Shown here: positions 7,832 to 16,679 of the stretch, in pieces
Layout: the number at the start of each line of letters is the position of its first letter
Position numbering within the stretch: position 1 is the stretch's first letter
From: Methanomicrobiales archaeon
Lineage (GTDB): Archaea > Halobacteriota > Methanomicrobia > Methanomicrobiales > Methanospirillaceae
Direction: 5' to 3'
Length of the DNA: 38,254 nucleotides
Assembly: GCA_026394715.1 (NCBI GenBank)
Contig: JAPKXR010000175.1
Coordinates: forward strand, 1 to 38,254
Notes under the pieces: generated by a model
What the model was told of the DNA's origin: nothing
Seen by the model: only the letters and a program-made list of their open reading frames with translations
Databases searched by the model: none
Program-made: the position numbers and the translations under genes

Positions 7832-8679
7832 CCGGGCGTAACCTTATCACCCCCGCACAGAATACCTGGTGCCCGGGATGTGGCAACTTCTCAATCCAGT
7901 TTGCATTGAAGTCCGTGCTCGGGGAGCTCGTCCAGTCCGGCACGTCCCTTGATGATGTCGTCCTTGTGACCGGGATTGGCTGCCATGCGAAGATGGCCGA
8001 CTACCTGAACATAAACAGTTTTTATTCCCTCCACGGGCGGACGGTCCCGGCTGCAATCGGGATCAAACTGGCAAACCCACAACTAACGGTCATATGCTGT
8101 GCCGGGGACGGGGACTGCTATGCAGAAGGCCTTGACCACCTCATCTTTGCAGCAAAACGGAATGTCGATATCACGATGATTATCCATAATAACCGTGTTT
8201 ACGGGCTTACAACGGGCCAGTATACCCCAACCTCCCCCCTGGGGTTCCGGGGGCGTTCAACACCCGGCGGAACAACAGAACTCCCGATTAACCCTCTCGA
8301 ACTGATGCTCGCAAGTGGTGCGACTTTCGTTGCCCGTGGTTACACGAGGAACATGGAACAGTTACGTTCCCTGGTTATGCAGGGGTTGTTGCACCGTGGT
8401 TTTTCTTTTATTGACGTACTCCAGGTCTGTGCGACGTACAATAATATGACCGGTTATTACCATGAGCACGTCTACGACCTGGAGGACCAGGATATATCTT
8501 CGTTCGGGGCGGCATTCTGGAAGGCCCGGGAATGGGACTATAACGCCGATGCCAGGATTGCACTCGGACTATTCTATCAACAGGTGATGCCCACCTTCGA
8601 GGACCGGGTTTTTGCCCACCCGCCGGATAACACCGACCGTCAGAAGAGAATAGAGGAGATCCTGCAGGAAAAGATGTGA
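7828..8679 (+). CDS. korB: 2-oxoacid:ferredoxin oxidoreductase, beta (TPP-binding) subunit
   Basis: 283 residues. WCPGCGN (Cys15, Cys18) begins the beta domain and supplies cysteines for the [4Fe-4S] cluster. GIGCHAKMADYL adds Cys52. The thiamine-diphosphate motif starts at GDGD (93-96) and ends at NN (121-122), then VYGLTTGQ. GGTTELPINPLEL and FIDVLQVCATYNN are typical of Kor/Por beta subunits. It forms the catalytic unit with the fused gamma-alpha protein just upstream (ATGA overlap) and passes electrons to or from ferredoxin. No delta (2[4Fe-4S] ferredoxin-like) subunit gene is adjacent, as in other two-subunit enzymes of this kind. A T6 tract follows the gene. Confidence 0.88.
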   Translation: MTGRNLITPAQNTWCPGCGNFSIQFALKSVLGELVQSGTSLDDVVLVTGIGCHAKMADYLNINSFYSLHGRTVPAAIGIKLANPQLTVICCAGDGDCYAEGLDHLIFAAKRNVDITMIIHNNRVYGLTTGQYTPTSPLGFRGRSTPGGTTELPINPLELMLASGATFVARGYTRNMEQLRSLVMQGLLHRGFSFIDVLQVCATYNNMTGYYHEHVYDLEDQDISSFGAAFWKAREWDYNADARIALGLFYQQVMPTFEDRVFAHPPDNTDRQKRIEEILQEKM

Positions 8680-8694
8680 ATCGCAGGTCTTTAT

Positions 8695-8710
8695 GAGGAC
8701 CCTCTTTTTT
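8695..8710 (+). terminator. T-tract terminator after korB
   Basis: A weak GAG/CTC stem (8695-8704) runs directly into six Ts (8705-8710), 16 bases past the korB stop. Archaeal termination depends mainly on T-tracts, so this is a fair candidate. Confidence 0.35.
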
Positions 8711-8895
8711 CAGATTTCTCCGGTAACAATAACCCGGTTACGGCACACCTGGGGCCCCCCTGATAATTACGCAGTTTACGGGGTGCCCTGCCGAATAAAC
8801 ATAACTTTCCAGCACCCGTGTGCCGGAGGTTAAGGTACTGCAGTTATAGATGCACACGCAATTACTACTCAGGATATAAACGGTGAAAACCTGGA

Positions 8896-9495
8896 ATGGC
8901 CGACGCTCTAACACTCACTCCCTTTTTCGCATGGGTCATACTCCCCCTGCTGATTTTTTTCGCCCGGATATGTGACGTAACGCTCGGCACAATCCGGGTT
9001 ATTTTCATTTCAAAAGGGTTCAAATACATCGCCCCGGTGATCGGGTTTTTCGAGGTGATCATCTGGCTCCTCGCCATCGGACAGGTGATGAATAATGTTA
9101 CGAATGTCGCTTCGTATCTTGCCTATGGGGCCGGATTTGCAACCGGAACTTTTGTCGGAATGGCAATTGAGGAAAAATTGTCACTTGGTACCGTCATTGT
9201 CAGGGTAATTACGAACCAGGAGGCAAATGAGATGGTTGAATATCTACGTGGCCATGATTACGGTGTAACGGTAATTGGTGCAACGGGCTCCACCGGCCCG
9301 GTGCAAGTTCTCTTCATGGTGATCAAAAGGCAGGACCTTGGACGGGTAACCGCTATAATCAGGCAGTTCCAGCCGAATGCGTTTTATTCAATCGAAGACG
9401 TAAAATCCGCAGCTGAAGGGGTATTCCCGGAAAAAAGATCTAAATATCTTATGGGCCACGGGGAAATGCTGAAATTTTTACGGAAGGACAAGTAA
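8896..9495 (+). CDS. UPF0316 membrane protein (DUF5698-DUF2179)
   Basis: 199 residues. Three hydrophobic segments fill residues about 10-95: FFAWVILPLLIFFARICDVTLGTIRVIF carries the family signature with the DVTLGTIR motif, then APVIGFFEVIIWLLAIGQV, then a Gly-rich third helix with GFATGTFVGMAIEE. The cytoplasmic C-terminal half (about 105-180) is a DUF2179 domain: VRVITNQEANEMVEYLRGHDYGVT...GPVQVLFMVIKR. Bacterial UPF0316 proteins have the same layout and length; DUF2179 may sense a small ligand (inference). A GGTGA about 10 bases before the ATG supports this start. It is probably monocistronic. Confidence 0.85.
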   Translation: MADALTLTPFFAWVILPLLIFFARICDVTLGTIRVIFISKGFKYIAPVIGFFEVIIWLLAIGQVMNNVTNVASYLAYGAGFATGTFVGMAIEEKLSLGTVIVRVITNQEANEMVEYLRGHDYGVTVIGATGSTGPVQVLFMVIKRQDLGRVTAIIRQFQPNAFYSIEDVKSAAEGVFPEKRSKYLMGHGEMLKFLRKDK

Positions 9496-10070
9496 ATTTC
9501 GCGCAAGCCCCAGGGAAAATCACAGGTTTTTCTGACCAGTCCCACCCTCCAATGTGTTAAGACAGGTCCCCCTGCACCATGGTACCGTATGGTATGGCAA
9601 TGAGCGCAGTAAAGGATGCAATCCGGGTCTAATCCTGCTCCCCGACAACAAAGAGTAGATTATCGGGGAGCACCTGATCCCCTGCCGTTTGAACCCCTTT
9701 TTTTTCTGTTCCAACCGTTACATGAGTTTGGGGTCCAGGGGCCCAGGCACCAGTCATTCACACCACCAGCATGGCAGGCAATTGGTCAGGCCCACCGTTT
9801 GCAGGGCTGAAGGAACAGCAGGTCCTAACATTGGGTCTTCCGGCAGGATCCCAACGGTAAGGCCGAAATCCGCATGGCTTCTCAATGGTTGTCTGCACGG
9901 ACATGAAGACGTCAATTTCTCCAGCCGGGGATAAAAACATCCGTAACCATGGAAAAAATTCATCCATGGTGGCATTTGGTTGTTTTTTAGGTATCATGCC
10001 GTTTCCGATTAATTACTCTATGGTGTAACAAGGTTGGAGGGGAGACCTTTCGTTTTCTATTTTTGAGTTA
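9496..10070. other. 575-base gap with hairpins, possible ncRNA or termination region
   Basis: No convincing protein gene; the short reading frames here overlap each other on both strands. Two inverted repeats stand out. TGCTCCCCGA (9636-9645) pairs perfectly with TCGGGGAGCA (9663-9672) around a 17-base loop, with an eight-T run about 25 bases further on. ACCATGGA (9946-9953) pairs with TCCATGGT (9963-9970) around 9 bases. The first could belong to a small RNA or act as a terminator. Confidence 0.4.
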
Positions 10071-10772
10071 TCAAAAGAGGGGATAGAGCAGCCGGGGAAG
10101 GTCAGAAATCGTATTCAGTATGTAATCTGCGGGGACTTCCCCGCGGGTGTCCGCTAACCGATCGCCATAACGTGCATAAAAGGTCTGCATCCCTACTTCG
10201 CGGGCGGGTACGATGTCACGGTGCGGGCTGTCCCCGACCATTGCAGTCACAGAACTTGCGCTGCCAAGTTTCCTGAGTGCGAGCAGGAACGGGGCAGTAT
10301 CAGGTTTTTTCCGACCGGTCATTTCGTAGGTGACGATGTGATCAAATGCCTCGGAAAGCCCGGCTTTCTCCAGACGGCGTTTTGCATGGTACATATCCGC
10401 ATCCGTGACAAGTCCGAGGGGAATTTCTTTTTGCCGGATTTCAAGAATTATCTGGGTGACCCCGGGGTATGCGGTAATATGGTCCAGTTTCTCCTGCTCG
10501 TACAGGTTGCAGACCTCAAAATAACGTGGTATGGTAAAAAGGTCCCGGTCAAGGAGGTAATCCCTGATGTTTCTCCAGTCCTCAAATCCCCAGTCAGGCC
10601 TGAGAAAGTAGTCAAAAAAGTCCTGGCCGTCATCCCTTCCCAGGTACTCTGAAGCGGTATTAGATGCGGCCATCTTTGCACCTATAAGGTCAAAAAGGGT
10701 ATTGTCCATGTCAAATATTACCGCTCTGACCCCGTCCCGCATCCTTTTACCAGGCGTACTATCATCTGCCAT
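10071..10772 (-). CDS. HAD-superfamily hydrolase (subfamily IA)
   Basis: About 233 residues with all four HAD motifs. Motif I is DMDNTLFD (nucleophile Asp21, acid/base Asp23). A helical cap follows (about 30-100). Motif II is the Thr of GLVTDAD, motif III the Lys in GRKKPDTAPF, and motif IV is GDSPHRDIVPAREVG. The order and cap type fit phosphatases of the phosphoglycolate phosphatase/haloacid dehalogenase group. The substrate is a small phosphorylated metabolite that cannot be named from sequence. Of two ATGs six bases apart (10778, 10772), the inner one sits at proper spacing from the AAGGAT ribosome site, so I prefer it. Confidence 0.85.
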   Translation of the reverse strand: MADDSTPGKRMRDGVRAVIFDMDNTLFDLIGAKMAASNTASEYLGRDDGQDFFDYFLRPDWGFEDWRNIRDYLLDRDLFTIPRYFEVCNLYEQEKLDHITAYPGVTQIILEIRQKEIPLGLVTDADMYHAKRRLEKAGLSEAFDHIVTYEMTGRKKPDTAPFLLALRKLGSASSVTAMVGDSPHRDIVPAREVGMQTFYARYGDRLADTRGEVPADYILNTISDLPRLLYPLF

Positions 10773-10844
10773 CTGCATATCCTTACTTACGATATCCTCT
10801 TAACCAATGTAATTGATTCCATGTTCCAAAAATTGCGGGCGAAG

Positions 10845-10866
10845 AAAAAAAGGGTCGTACGAGACC
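10845..10866 (-). terminator. hairpin plus T-run terminator of the lipoprotein gene
   Basis: Read on the minus strand, GGTC and GACC (10863-10866 and 10853-10856) pair around a six-base loop, followed after a C by seven Ts (10851-10845). It lies about 30 bases beyond the stop of the gene at 10897-11469. Confidence 0.5.
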
Positions 10867-10896
10867 ACATAACTCTCCCGAAAAAGTGAGTATTGT

Positions 10897-11469
10897 TCAG
10901 GGCTTGATGAGATTTTTCATCCGGACAATATTGACCGGAAGGCCCCACTGCGCAATTGTTACCGCATCAGGTTTCCCCTTCGCAGTGAACGATACAACAA
11001 TCCCGTCCTGTGAAAACTCTTTGTCGAGGTCCAGCGGTAAGTACTGTACTGCCCCAGATTCTCCCCCGGTATTAACAACAATCCCATAAAAACCTCCTTC
11101 AATGGCGATATAGGTGACGTTTCCTACACCATAGATATACCCGGAATTGCCAGGGATTTGCCGCATAAGGACAATCTCAATCGGAATTCCTGCCTGGACC
11201 GGGTAATAGGGGTCAGAAATCGTGTACCCTGAAAATGCAACCCGGTCACCGTTCTTGAAGTGGTCATGCGGGAACGGGGACGGGAGATAAATAAGCCCGT
11301 CATCGCCGGTGATCTTCAATGATGACCCGAACACATCGGGGAGATTCAAGACACCGGTACCGCCCAGGGAGGTCCGTTCCGTCACCACCGTATTCGTACA
11401 GCCTGCAACGATGCTAAAAATCGTAAGAATAACAACAAGCAGGAGAATATGTTCGTAGTCCTTTATCAT
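10897..11469 (-). CDS. predicted lipoprotein with a beta-rich domain, function unknown
   Basis: 190 residues. Residues 1-24 form a signal peptide with a lipobox (IVAGC, Cys24). After a short Thr-rich linker, the rest is beta-rich with Gly turns: VLNLPDVFGSSLKITGDDG, GDRVAFSGYTISDPYYPVQAG, PIEIVLMRQIPGNSGYIYGVGN. The last part (SGAVQYLPLDLDKEFSQDGIVVSFTAKGKPDAVTIAQWGLPVNIVRM) has the form of a short OB-like or SH3-like barrel giving a target residue environment around a dominant strand. I do not recognise a named family. The product is presumably anchored outside the cell membrane. It stands alone, with its own terminator downstream. Confidence 0.65.
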   Translation of the reverse strand: MIKDYEHILLLVVILTIFSIVAGCTNTVVTERTSLGGTGVLNLPDVFGSSLKITGDDGLIYLPSPFPHDHFKNGDRVAFSGYTISDPYYPVQAGIPIEIVLMRQIPGNSGYIYGVGNVTYIAIEGGFYGIVVNTGGESGAVQYLPLDLDKEFSQDGIVVSFTAKGKPDAVTIAQWGLPVNIVRMKNLIKP

Positions 11470-11631
11470 ATCCTGGACTTTTCATCAGATTAAAATAAGT
11501 AACTTTCTGCCTGCCATGGCCGTGATGAATTGCCGGGTACCGGAGTAATGAGATGGCTCCCTGCCTGAATGGAAGGTAGTGTCCACAACCATTATACCCG
11601 CTAATCCCAGAGGGTAAAAGAGGTCAAATGG

Positions 11632-13005
11632 ATGATACTACGACAGCTCACTTCGGAAGGACTCGCCCACCACTCTTACTACATCGGGTCCGGCAGGACA
11701 GCAGCAGTTATTGACCCACGCAGGGACTGTGATGTGTACCTTGAGATCGCACGGGGGCTCGATCAGCAGATCACCTGTATTTTTGAGACACACCGGAACG
11801 AAGACTACGTAACCGGTTCATGTGAACTTGCAAAACGCTCGGGGGCTCCAATTTATCACGGTCCCGTAACCGCCTTTTCCTACGGTACAAGGGTTGAAGA
11901 AGGAGCGGTCTTTTGGGTTGGCGACCTCGAAATCTCCGTGCTCGAGACCCCCGGTCATACTCCTGACAGCATATCGCTGGTAGTCAGGGATAAGAAAGTT
12001 TCCGGTGGTCCATACCTGGTATTTACCGGGGACGCACTGTTCTCCGGTGATGTGGGCCGTACCGATTTATTCGGCAGGGGCAGAGAAAAAGAGGCTGCCG
12101 GCATGCTCTACGATAGTATATGGAACAAGGTCCTCCCCCTTGGAGACACGGTCCTGCTGTACCCGGCCCATGGAGCGGGGTCGGTCTGCGGGGGTGAGAT
12201 TGTTGACCATCCGGTGACCACAACCGGGTATGAGAAAAAAAACAACCCCCTTCTCCAGAAGGACCGCCGGGCTTTTATCGATTATAAAACAAGGGAACAC
12301 CATTATGTCCCGCCATATTTTCAGCAGATGGAAGTTGTCAACCTGAACGGTCCGTCGCTGATCGGAAACCTCCCGGACCTTATCCCTTATACCAACCACC
12401 AGGTGAAAGAACTGGCAGGTACGGGGGCCCAGCTCCTGGATATCAGGGCACCCGGCAGTTTCGGGTCAGGGCATATCGACGGGAGCCTCTCTGTCTGGCG
12501 TGAAGGCCTGCCAGCATACATGGGCTGGTTCCTTAATTACGAATCGCCAATAATCCTCGTTGATGATTTCAACCTTGAACTGGAGCAGGTCACACGACAT
12601 TGTGTCCGGCTCGGGTACGATAACCTGAAAGGTTACCTTGCCGGGGGGTTCCCGGGGTGGTATAAAGCAGGTGAACGTTTCAACAGGCACCGGGTATGGT
12701 CTGTGTATGACCTTCAATCTGCAATGGAGTCTGCCACCGAAGAATTGCATCTCCTCGATGTCCGCGATATTCGTAACCGGGAAAAAGCCGGTCATATCAC
12801 CGGTGATCACCATCGGTATGTCGGGGACCTCCCGAAAAACCTCAGCGATGTGCCGCAGAATGCAAACATTGTCGTCTATTGTGATGCGGGGTACAAGGGG
12901 TGCCTCGCCGCAAGTTTCCTCTCAATGCACGGTTACCCGCATGTGACAAATATCCTTGGTGGGATGGCCGGCTGGTCCGCGGCAGGTCTTCCCGTGGAAA
13001 AATAA
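11632..13005 (+). CDS. MBL-fold persulfide-dioxygenase-like protein with two rhodanese domains
   Basis: 457 residues. Residues 1-220 are a glyoxalase-II/ETHE1-type metallo-beta-lactamase domain: THRNEDYVTGS (His54, Asp58), ETPGHTPDS (His109), FTGDALFSGDVGRTDL (Asp134), PAHGAGSVCGG. The ligands used by ETHE1 for its single iron (His, His, Asp) match His54, His109 and Asp134. The second His of HxHxDH is Asn56 and the last is Tyr59, so a second metal is unlikely. Residues about 250-345 are a rhodanese domain without the active-site cysteine. Residues about 355-457 are a second one with CDAGYKG (Cys417). The likely role is persulfide or polysulfide handling in the cytoplasm. AGAGGT 7 bases before the ATG fixes the start. 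Confidence 0.85.
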   Translation: MILRQLTSEGLAHHSYYIGSGRTAAVIDPRRDCDVYLEIARGLDQQITCIFETHRNEDYVTGSCELAKRSGAPIYHGPVTAFSYGTRVEEGAVFWVGDLEISVLETPGHTPDSISLVVRDKKVSGGPYLVFTGDALFSGDVGRTDLFGRGREKEAAGMLYDSIWNKVLPLGDTVLLYPAHGAGSVCGGEIVDHPVTTTGYEKKNNPLLQKDRRAFIDYKTREHHYVPPYFQQMEVVNLNGPSLIGNLPDLIPYTNHQVKELAGTGAQLLDIRAPGSFGSGHIDGSLSVWREGLPAYMGWFLNYESPIILVDDFNLELEQVTRHCVRLGYDNLKGYLAGGFPGWYKAGERFNRHRVWSVYDLQSAMESATEELHLLDVRDIRNREKAGHITGDHHRYVGDLPKNLSDVPQNANIVVYCDAGYKGCLAASFLSMHGYPHVTNILGGMAGWSAAGLPVEK

Positions 13006-13222
13006 CCGACCGGTAGAAGTATTTATCAGAAGAAACGTCAGGATTGAGCATCCGGATGATCGGGGATGATTACCCGGCGTTCCCGGCCAGACTCACGATT
13101 GGTCAATCGAATCTACCAGGTAATCAATCTGGTGTCTTCGTGGTATGGTCTCCCTGAGGTCACCCACGCCTGGAAATAAAATTACAAATCTTTATCACTA
13201 CCACGCCGGATATTCACATAGG

Positions 13223-13705
13223 ATGGACATGGAGATTGTAAAGATCCCACGGATGGAGAAAGAGGAATACGACCGCCTGATAGAAGAAGGATATATCAGC
13301 CGTATTGCGTTCCAGGGCGAGAAATATCCCTATATTGCCCCATTCCTCTATGTTTTTGACGGCCAGTTCATTTACTTCATCTCAACAAAATATGGGAAGA
13401 AGATCGAATACTTCAGGAAAAGTCCCTATGTCTCGGTGGAGGTGGAAAAATATACAAAAGACCTCTCCTGTTACACGTTCGTTACCATGCAGGGGTACCT
13501 TGAAGAGGTGCATGATTCAATCGAGAAAAAACTGATCCGCCAGCGCTTTATTGATTTGATCAAGGAAAAGCACCTCTCTATGAACATCCTCGCCGCGCTT
13601 GGTCATTCCCCGCTTGACCCGCCTGAGGCGATTGCAAAAGAAGAACGGTCCCTTGTCTGGAAACTTACCGGTGTGAAAGACCTTGTAGCGCTGAAGAATC
13701 TCTAA
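13223..13705 (+). CDS. pyridoxamine 5'-phosphate oxidase-fold flavin-binding protein
   Basis: About 160 residues. The sequence [63 protein letters not shown] and [11 protein letters not shown] follows the split-barrel layout of FMN-binding PNPOx-like proteins (PF12900/PF01243). These include NimA-type nitroreductases and many uncharacterised FMN, F420 or heme proteins. The substrate is unknown. An in-frame ATG at 13145 would add 26 poorly conserved residues. I prefer 13223 (13229 is possible) because an AGGA lies just upstream. Its stop overlaps by 4 bases the 3' end of the convergent gene on the other strand. Confidence 0.8.
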   Translation: MDMEIVKIPRMEKEEYDRLIEEGYISRIAFQGEKYPYIAPFLYVFDGQFIYFISTKYGKKIEYFRKSPYVSVEVEKYTKDLSCYTFVTMQGYLEEVHDSIEKKLIRQRFIDLIKEKHLSMNILAALGHSPLDPPEAIAKEERSLVWKLTGVKDLVALKNL

Positions 13706-15867
13706 CCATTTTTTGTGGATGCCGGGTGCCCGGGTCTTTCCGTTGTTTTTTCAAGTTCTGCGATCATCGCGTCCGGACCATTGACCGGGTAGGAACATGC
13801 ATGGTTTTTACAGACATAGGCCGTCGCCTTTCCGTTGATTTCTCTCATCTCTCCCGTAAAGCCTGATATCCGGTCGATATCGAACGGCCCCTCCCCACCA
13901 GGCCTCCCGATTACCACCATCGACGGGAAAAACCGGGAATTAATTGCCGCGGTCATGGCAACCGTGTCGGCAGCCCCGGCATCCCCGACGATGACCACGC
14001 TGGTTGCTGGTCCACGTGCAAACCCAAGGGATGAAAGAAATTCTGTATACCCTGCGGGTGAACGTTCAACAAGTGTAGAAAAATTCCCTGCAATGTCCCA
14101 TGCCCGTGCGTGGTAATCAGCATTGGTAGTCATCAGCCCAAGCCGCACAAGATTTTTCATGGCGATAGAGTTTACCGAAGGGAGCGCACCGTCATAGATG
14201 TCTTTCTGCCGGACAAGGAGGTCCGCATCGTCCTCGTGGGAGGTGAAATATCCCCCGTCCCTGCTGTCGAGGAAATGGCGCGTGAAATATGCCTCGGTCC
14301 TGATCGCGGCCTCCAGGTATCCAGGCGCAAAGGTCAGTTCATACAGGTCAAGGAGGCCTGCACAAAAGTACGCGTAGTCAGATGCTACCCCGCGGATGCC
14401 CGGCTTTCCATCCCTGTAGCGGTGAAAGAGTTCCCCGGTGCCTGACTGCATGGTACCGAGGATGAAATCCGCGGCACCGGTTGCCGCTTCGAGGTACCGG
14501 TCATCCCCGAATGCGCGGGCAGCACGTGAAAAGGCTGAGATGACAAGGCCGTTCCAGTCAGTCAGTACCTTGTCATCTTTTTTAGGCGGGACGCGGCCCT
14601 TACGCCTGGTGAACAGGCGTTCCCGCGCAGATGAAAACCTCGCAGTACATTCCTCTTCCGGCTCCCGGGCAATTGATGCCAGATGTCCCGGTGGGACCGT
14701 GAGGTGCAGGATATTTTCCCCTGAAGGTTGCCCGGTCTCCTGCGTGGGGAAATTCCCTGCCGACTTTACGTGGTAGGCATTGATAAACGCGGGGGCCTCA
14801 TCACCAAGCACTTCCTCGATCTCGTTCTTCTTCCAGAGATAGAATTTCCCTTCAACTCCTTCGCTATCGGCGTCTTCAGCCGAATAGAATCCACCATTGG
14901 GGTCACGCATATCGCGGAGCAGATACGTGAGACATCCCTCTGCCGTGTTACGGAACGACCTGTTTCCGGTGGCAAGGTACGCTTCTGTAAGGGCGGTCAC
15001 AAGCAATGCCTGGTCGTAGAGCATTTTCTCAAAATGTGGCACGAGCCACCCCGAATCTGTTGAATAGCGGTGGAACCCGTACCCGAGATGGTCGTAAATT
15101 CCACCGTTTGAGATCGCGTGAAGTGTTTTTTCAGCCATCGCGAGTGCGTTTTCTTTACCCGTCCTCTTCCAGTACCGGAGAAGAAACGATATGGTGTGGG
15201 GCGTCGGGAATTTCGGTGCACGGGAAAATCCACCGTTGATCGCATCGAACCGCAATGCGAGGTCACTGATTGCTGCATGAAGGAGCATTTCGTTACCAGG
15301 TGGACTTGTCCCCGTTCTCTGCCCGTGGTGAAGGGCACGGATAACCTGTTCCGCCGTTTCCCGGACATCCCCACGCCGGGATTTCCAGAAGGTTTCGATC
15401 GCCGGTACGAGGTCAAGAAGACCATTCGACCCGAACCTGCTCTCCTTCGGGATATAGGTCGCCGCAAAGAAAGGCTCCCTGTCGGGTGTCATGATGATAG
15501 TGAGTGGCCAGCCCCCCGAACCCGTGAGCACCTGGGCCACCGTCATGTAGAGTGCATCGATATCAGGACGCTCTTCCCTGTCCACCTTGATACAGATAAA
15601 CGCCCGGTTCAGCAGGGCGGCCACTTCGTCGTCCTCAAACGATTCGTGTGCCATCACGTGACACCAGTGGCAGGTCGAGTACCCGATCGAGAGGAAAACA
15701 GGCCGGTCCCGGACCCTTGCCAGCTGGAATGCCTCCTCACCCCACGGGTACCACTCAACCGGGTTGAATGCATGCTGGAGCAGGTAGGGGCTGCTTTCCG
15801 CGGAGAGCCGGTTCGGGGTTTCTGGCCCTTTCTTCCCTGCAGGACCCCCATCTTCATGGAACTGCAT
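13702..15867 (-). CDS. YyaL/DUF255 thioredoxin-domain protein with six-hairpin glycosidase-like domain
   Basis: 721 residues, full length for the family (about 650-750). Residues about 20-180 are the DUF255/Thioredox_DsbH domain: [29 protein letters not shown] and the CHWC redox motif at 66-69 in [14 protein letters not shown], then [12 protein letters not shown] and [12 protein letters not shown]. Residues about 210-640 form the alpha-helical (alpha/alpha) toroid: [67 protein letters not shown]. The C-terminus carries [12 protein letters not shown] with two more cysteines. Relatives are bacterial YyaL and animal SPATA20. The activity is unproven; a thiol-redox or sugar-related role is likely. 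It is cytoplasmic with no signal peptide. Confidence 0.92.
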   Translation of the reverse strand: MQFHEDGGPAGKKGPETPNRLSAESSPYLLQHAFNPVEWYPWGEEAFQLARVRDRPVFLSIGYSTCHWCHVMAHESFEDDEVAALLNRAFICIKVDREERPDIDALYMTVAQVLTGSGGWPLTIIMTPDREPFFAATYIPKESRFGSNGLLDLVPAIETFWKSRRGDVRETAEQVIRALHHGQRTGTSPPGNEMLLHAAISDLALRFDAINGGFSRAPKFPTPHTISFLLRYWKRTGKENALAMAEKTLHAISNGGIYDHLGYGFHRYSTDSGWLVPHFEKMLYDQALLVTALTEAYLATGNRSFRNTAEGCLTYLLRDMRDPNGGFYSAEDADSEGVEGKFYLWKKNEIEEVLGDEAPAFINAYHVKSAGNFPTQETGQPSGENILHLTVPPGHLASIAREPEEECTARFSSARERLFTRRKGRVPPKKDDKVLTDWNGLVISAFSRAARAFGDDRYLEAATGAADFILGTMQSGTGELFHRYRDGKPGIRGVASDYAYFCAGLLDLYELTFAPGYLEAAIRTEAYFTRHFLDSRDGGYFTSHEDDADLLVRQKDIYDGALPSVNSIAMKNLVRLGLMTTNADYHARAWDIAGNFSTLVERSPAGYTEFLSSLGFARGPATSVVIVGDAGAADTVAMTAAINSRFFPSMVVIGRPGGEGPFDIDRISGFTGEMREINGKATAYVCKNHACSYPVNGPDAMIAELEKTTERPGHPASTKNG

Positions 15868-16041
15868 ACCCGTCCATTGGTCATATGGTTATTTGTGTAT
15901 TTCCCCGGCGACTGATGGGCTGAAAAAAAATCCGACCGTTGGGTAGGTCCCTGCCACCAGGTATCGTACCACTTGCGCATACGACTAAAACAGTACCAAA
16001 TGGAGCACCAGGACCTGTATATGAAAGCCCGGTCCAACGGT

Positions 16042-16058
16042 ATGAAAAAAATTAAAAG
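16042..16058 (-). terminator. T-rich tract after the cyclophilin gene
   Basis: On the minus strand, the sequence just past the stop at 16064 reads TTTCTTTTAATTTTTTTC. This is a T-rich stretch of the type that ends archaeal transcripts. There is no strong stem. Confidence 0.35.
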
Positions 16059-16063
16059 AAATC

Positions 16064-16534
16064 TTACTGCATTGTCGCCTTAATGATTTTTACCGGAGTT
16101 TTAGGCTTGTCACTGCCATCCTTTGGAACTTTAGCGAGTTTGTCCACCACATCCATCCCGGATGTGACCTTTCCGAATGCCGGGTGACGCCCATCAAGGA
16201 AATTGTTGTTTACCAGGTTGATGAAAAACTGGCTCCCCCCCGTGTTTGGCCCGGAATTCGCCATCGAGATGGTGCCCCGGTTGTTTTTGCTGGGGGGTGT
16301 AAACTCATCAGGGATTGCATACCCCGGCCCTCCGCACCCGGTACCGGTCGGGTCACCGCCCTGGATCATAAAGCCGTCGATGATACGGTGAAAGATGACC
16401 CCGTCATAATATCCCCGTTTTACGAGTTTTTCAAAATTCCCTGCAGTGATTGGCATATTGTTGTCGAGTTCTATCGAGATAGTTCCCATCGTGGTCTCAA
16501 GAACCGCAATGCATGGTTTTCCACCATCAGTCAT
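16064..16534 (-). CDS. cyclophilin-type peptidyl-prolyl cis-trans isomerase
   Basis: 156 residues, a single cyclophilin domain of prokaryotic short type. The catalytic arginine is in FHRIIDGFMIQGGDPTGTGCGGPGY. The substrate groove contains ISMANSGPNTGGSQFFIN and LDGRHPAFGKVTSGMDVV, in which histidine (DGRHPAFG) replaces the tryptophan of cyclosporin-sensitive eukaryotic forms. There is no signal peptide, so it acts in the cytoplasm on prolyl bonds during folding. It is divergent from mutS, sharing a 145-base intergenic region. No Shine-Dalgarno is visible before its ATG. Confidence 0.93.
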   Translation of the reverse strand: MTDGGKPCIAVLETTMGTISIELDNNMPITAGNFEKLVKRGYYDGVIFHRIIDGFMIQGGDPTGTGCGGPGYAIPDEFTPPSKNNRGTISMANSGPNTGGSQFFINLVNNNFLDGRHPAFGKVTSGMDVVDKLAKVPKDGSDKPKTPVKIIKATMQ

Positions 16535-16679
16535 GTATATACAATCGTTTCGTGACGGCTATTAACCTTCCATTCTTACTGGTGGCACGGGTGCCCTTAC
16601 GATGAATCCCAAAAACAAACCAGGGTTGCATTGTCATACCGCGAGATATTTCTGATCGGTTTTCCTAGTTGTATACACC

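Noticed and set aside
9689-9997. Overlapping 65-82-codon frames on both strands in the 9.5-10.0 kb gap
   Set aside because: They overlap each other, lack ribosome sites and show no domain-like pattern.
15118-15915. 265-codon plus-strand open frame opposite the YyaL-type gene
   Set aside because: It is antisense to a full-length family member; its composition (Arg/Pro-rich) is typical of a shadow frame.
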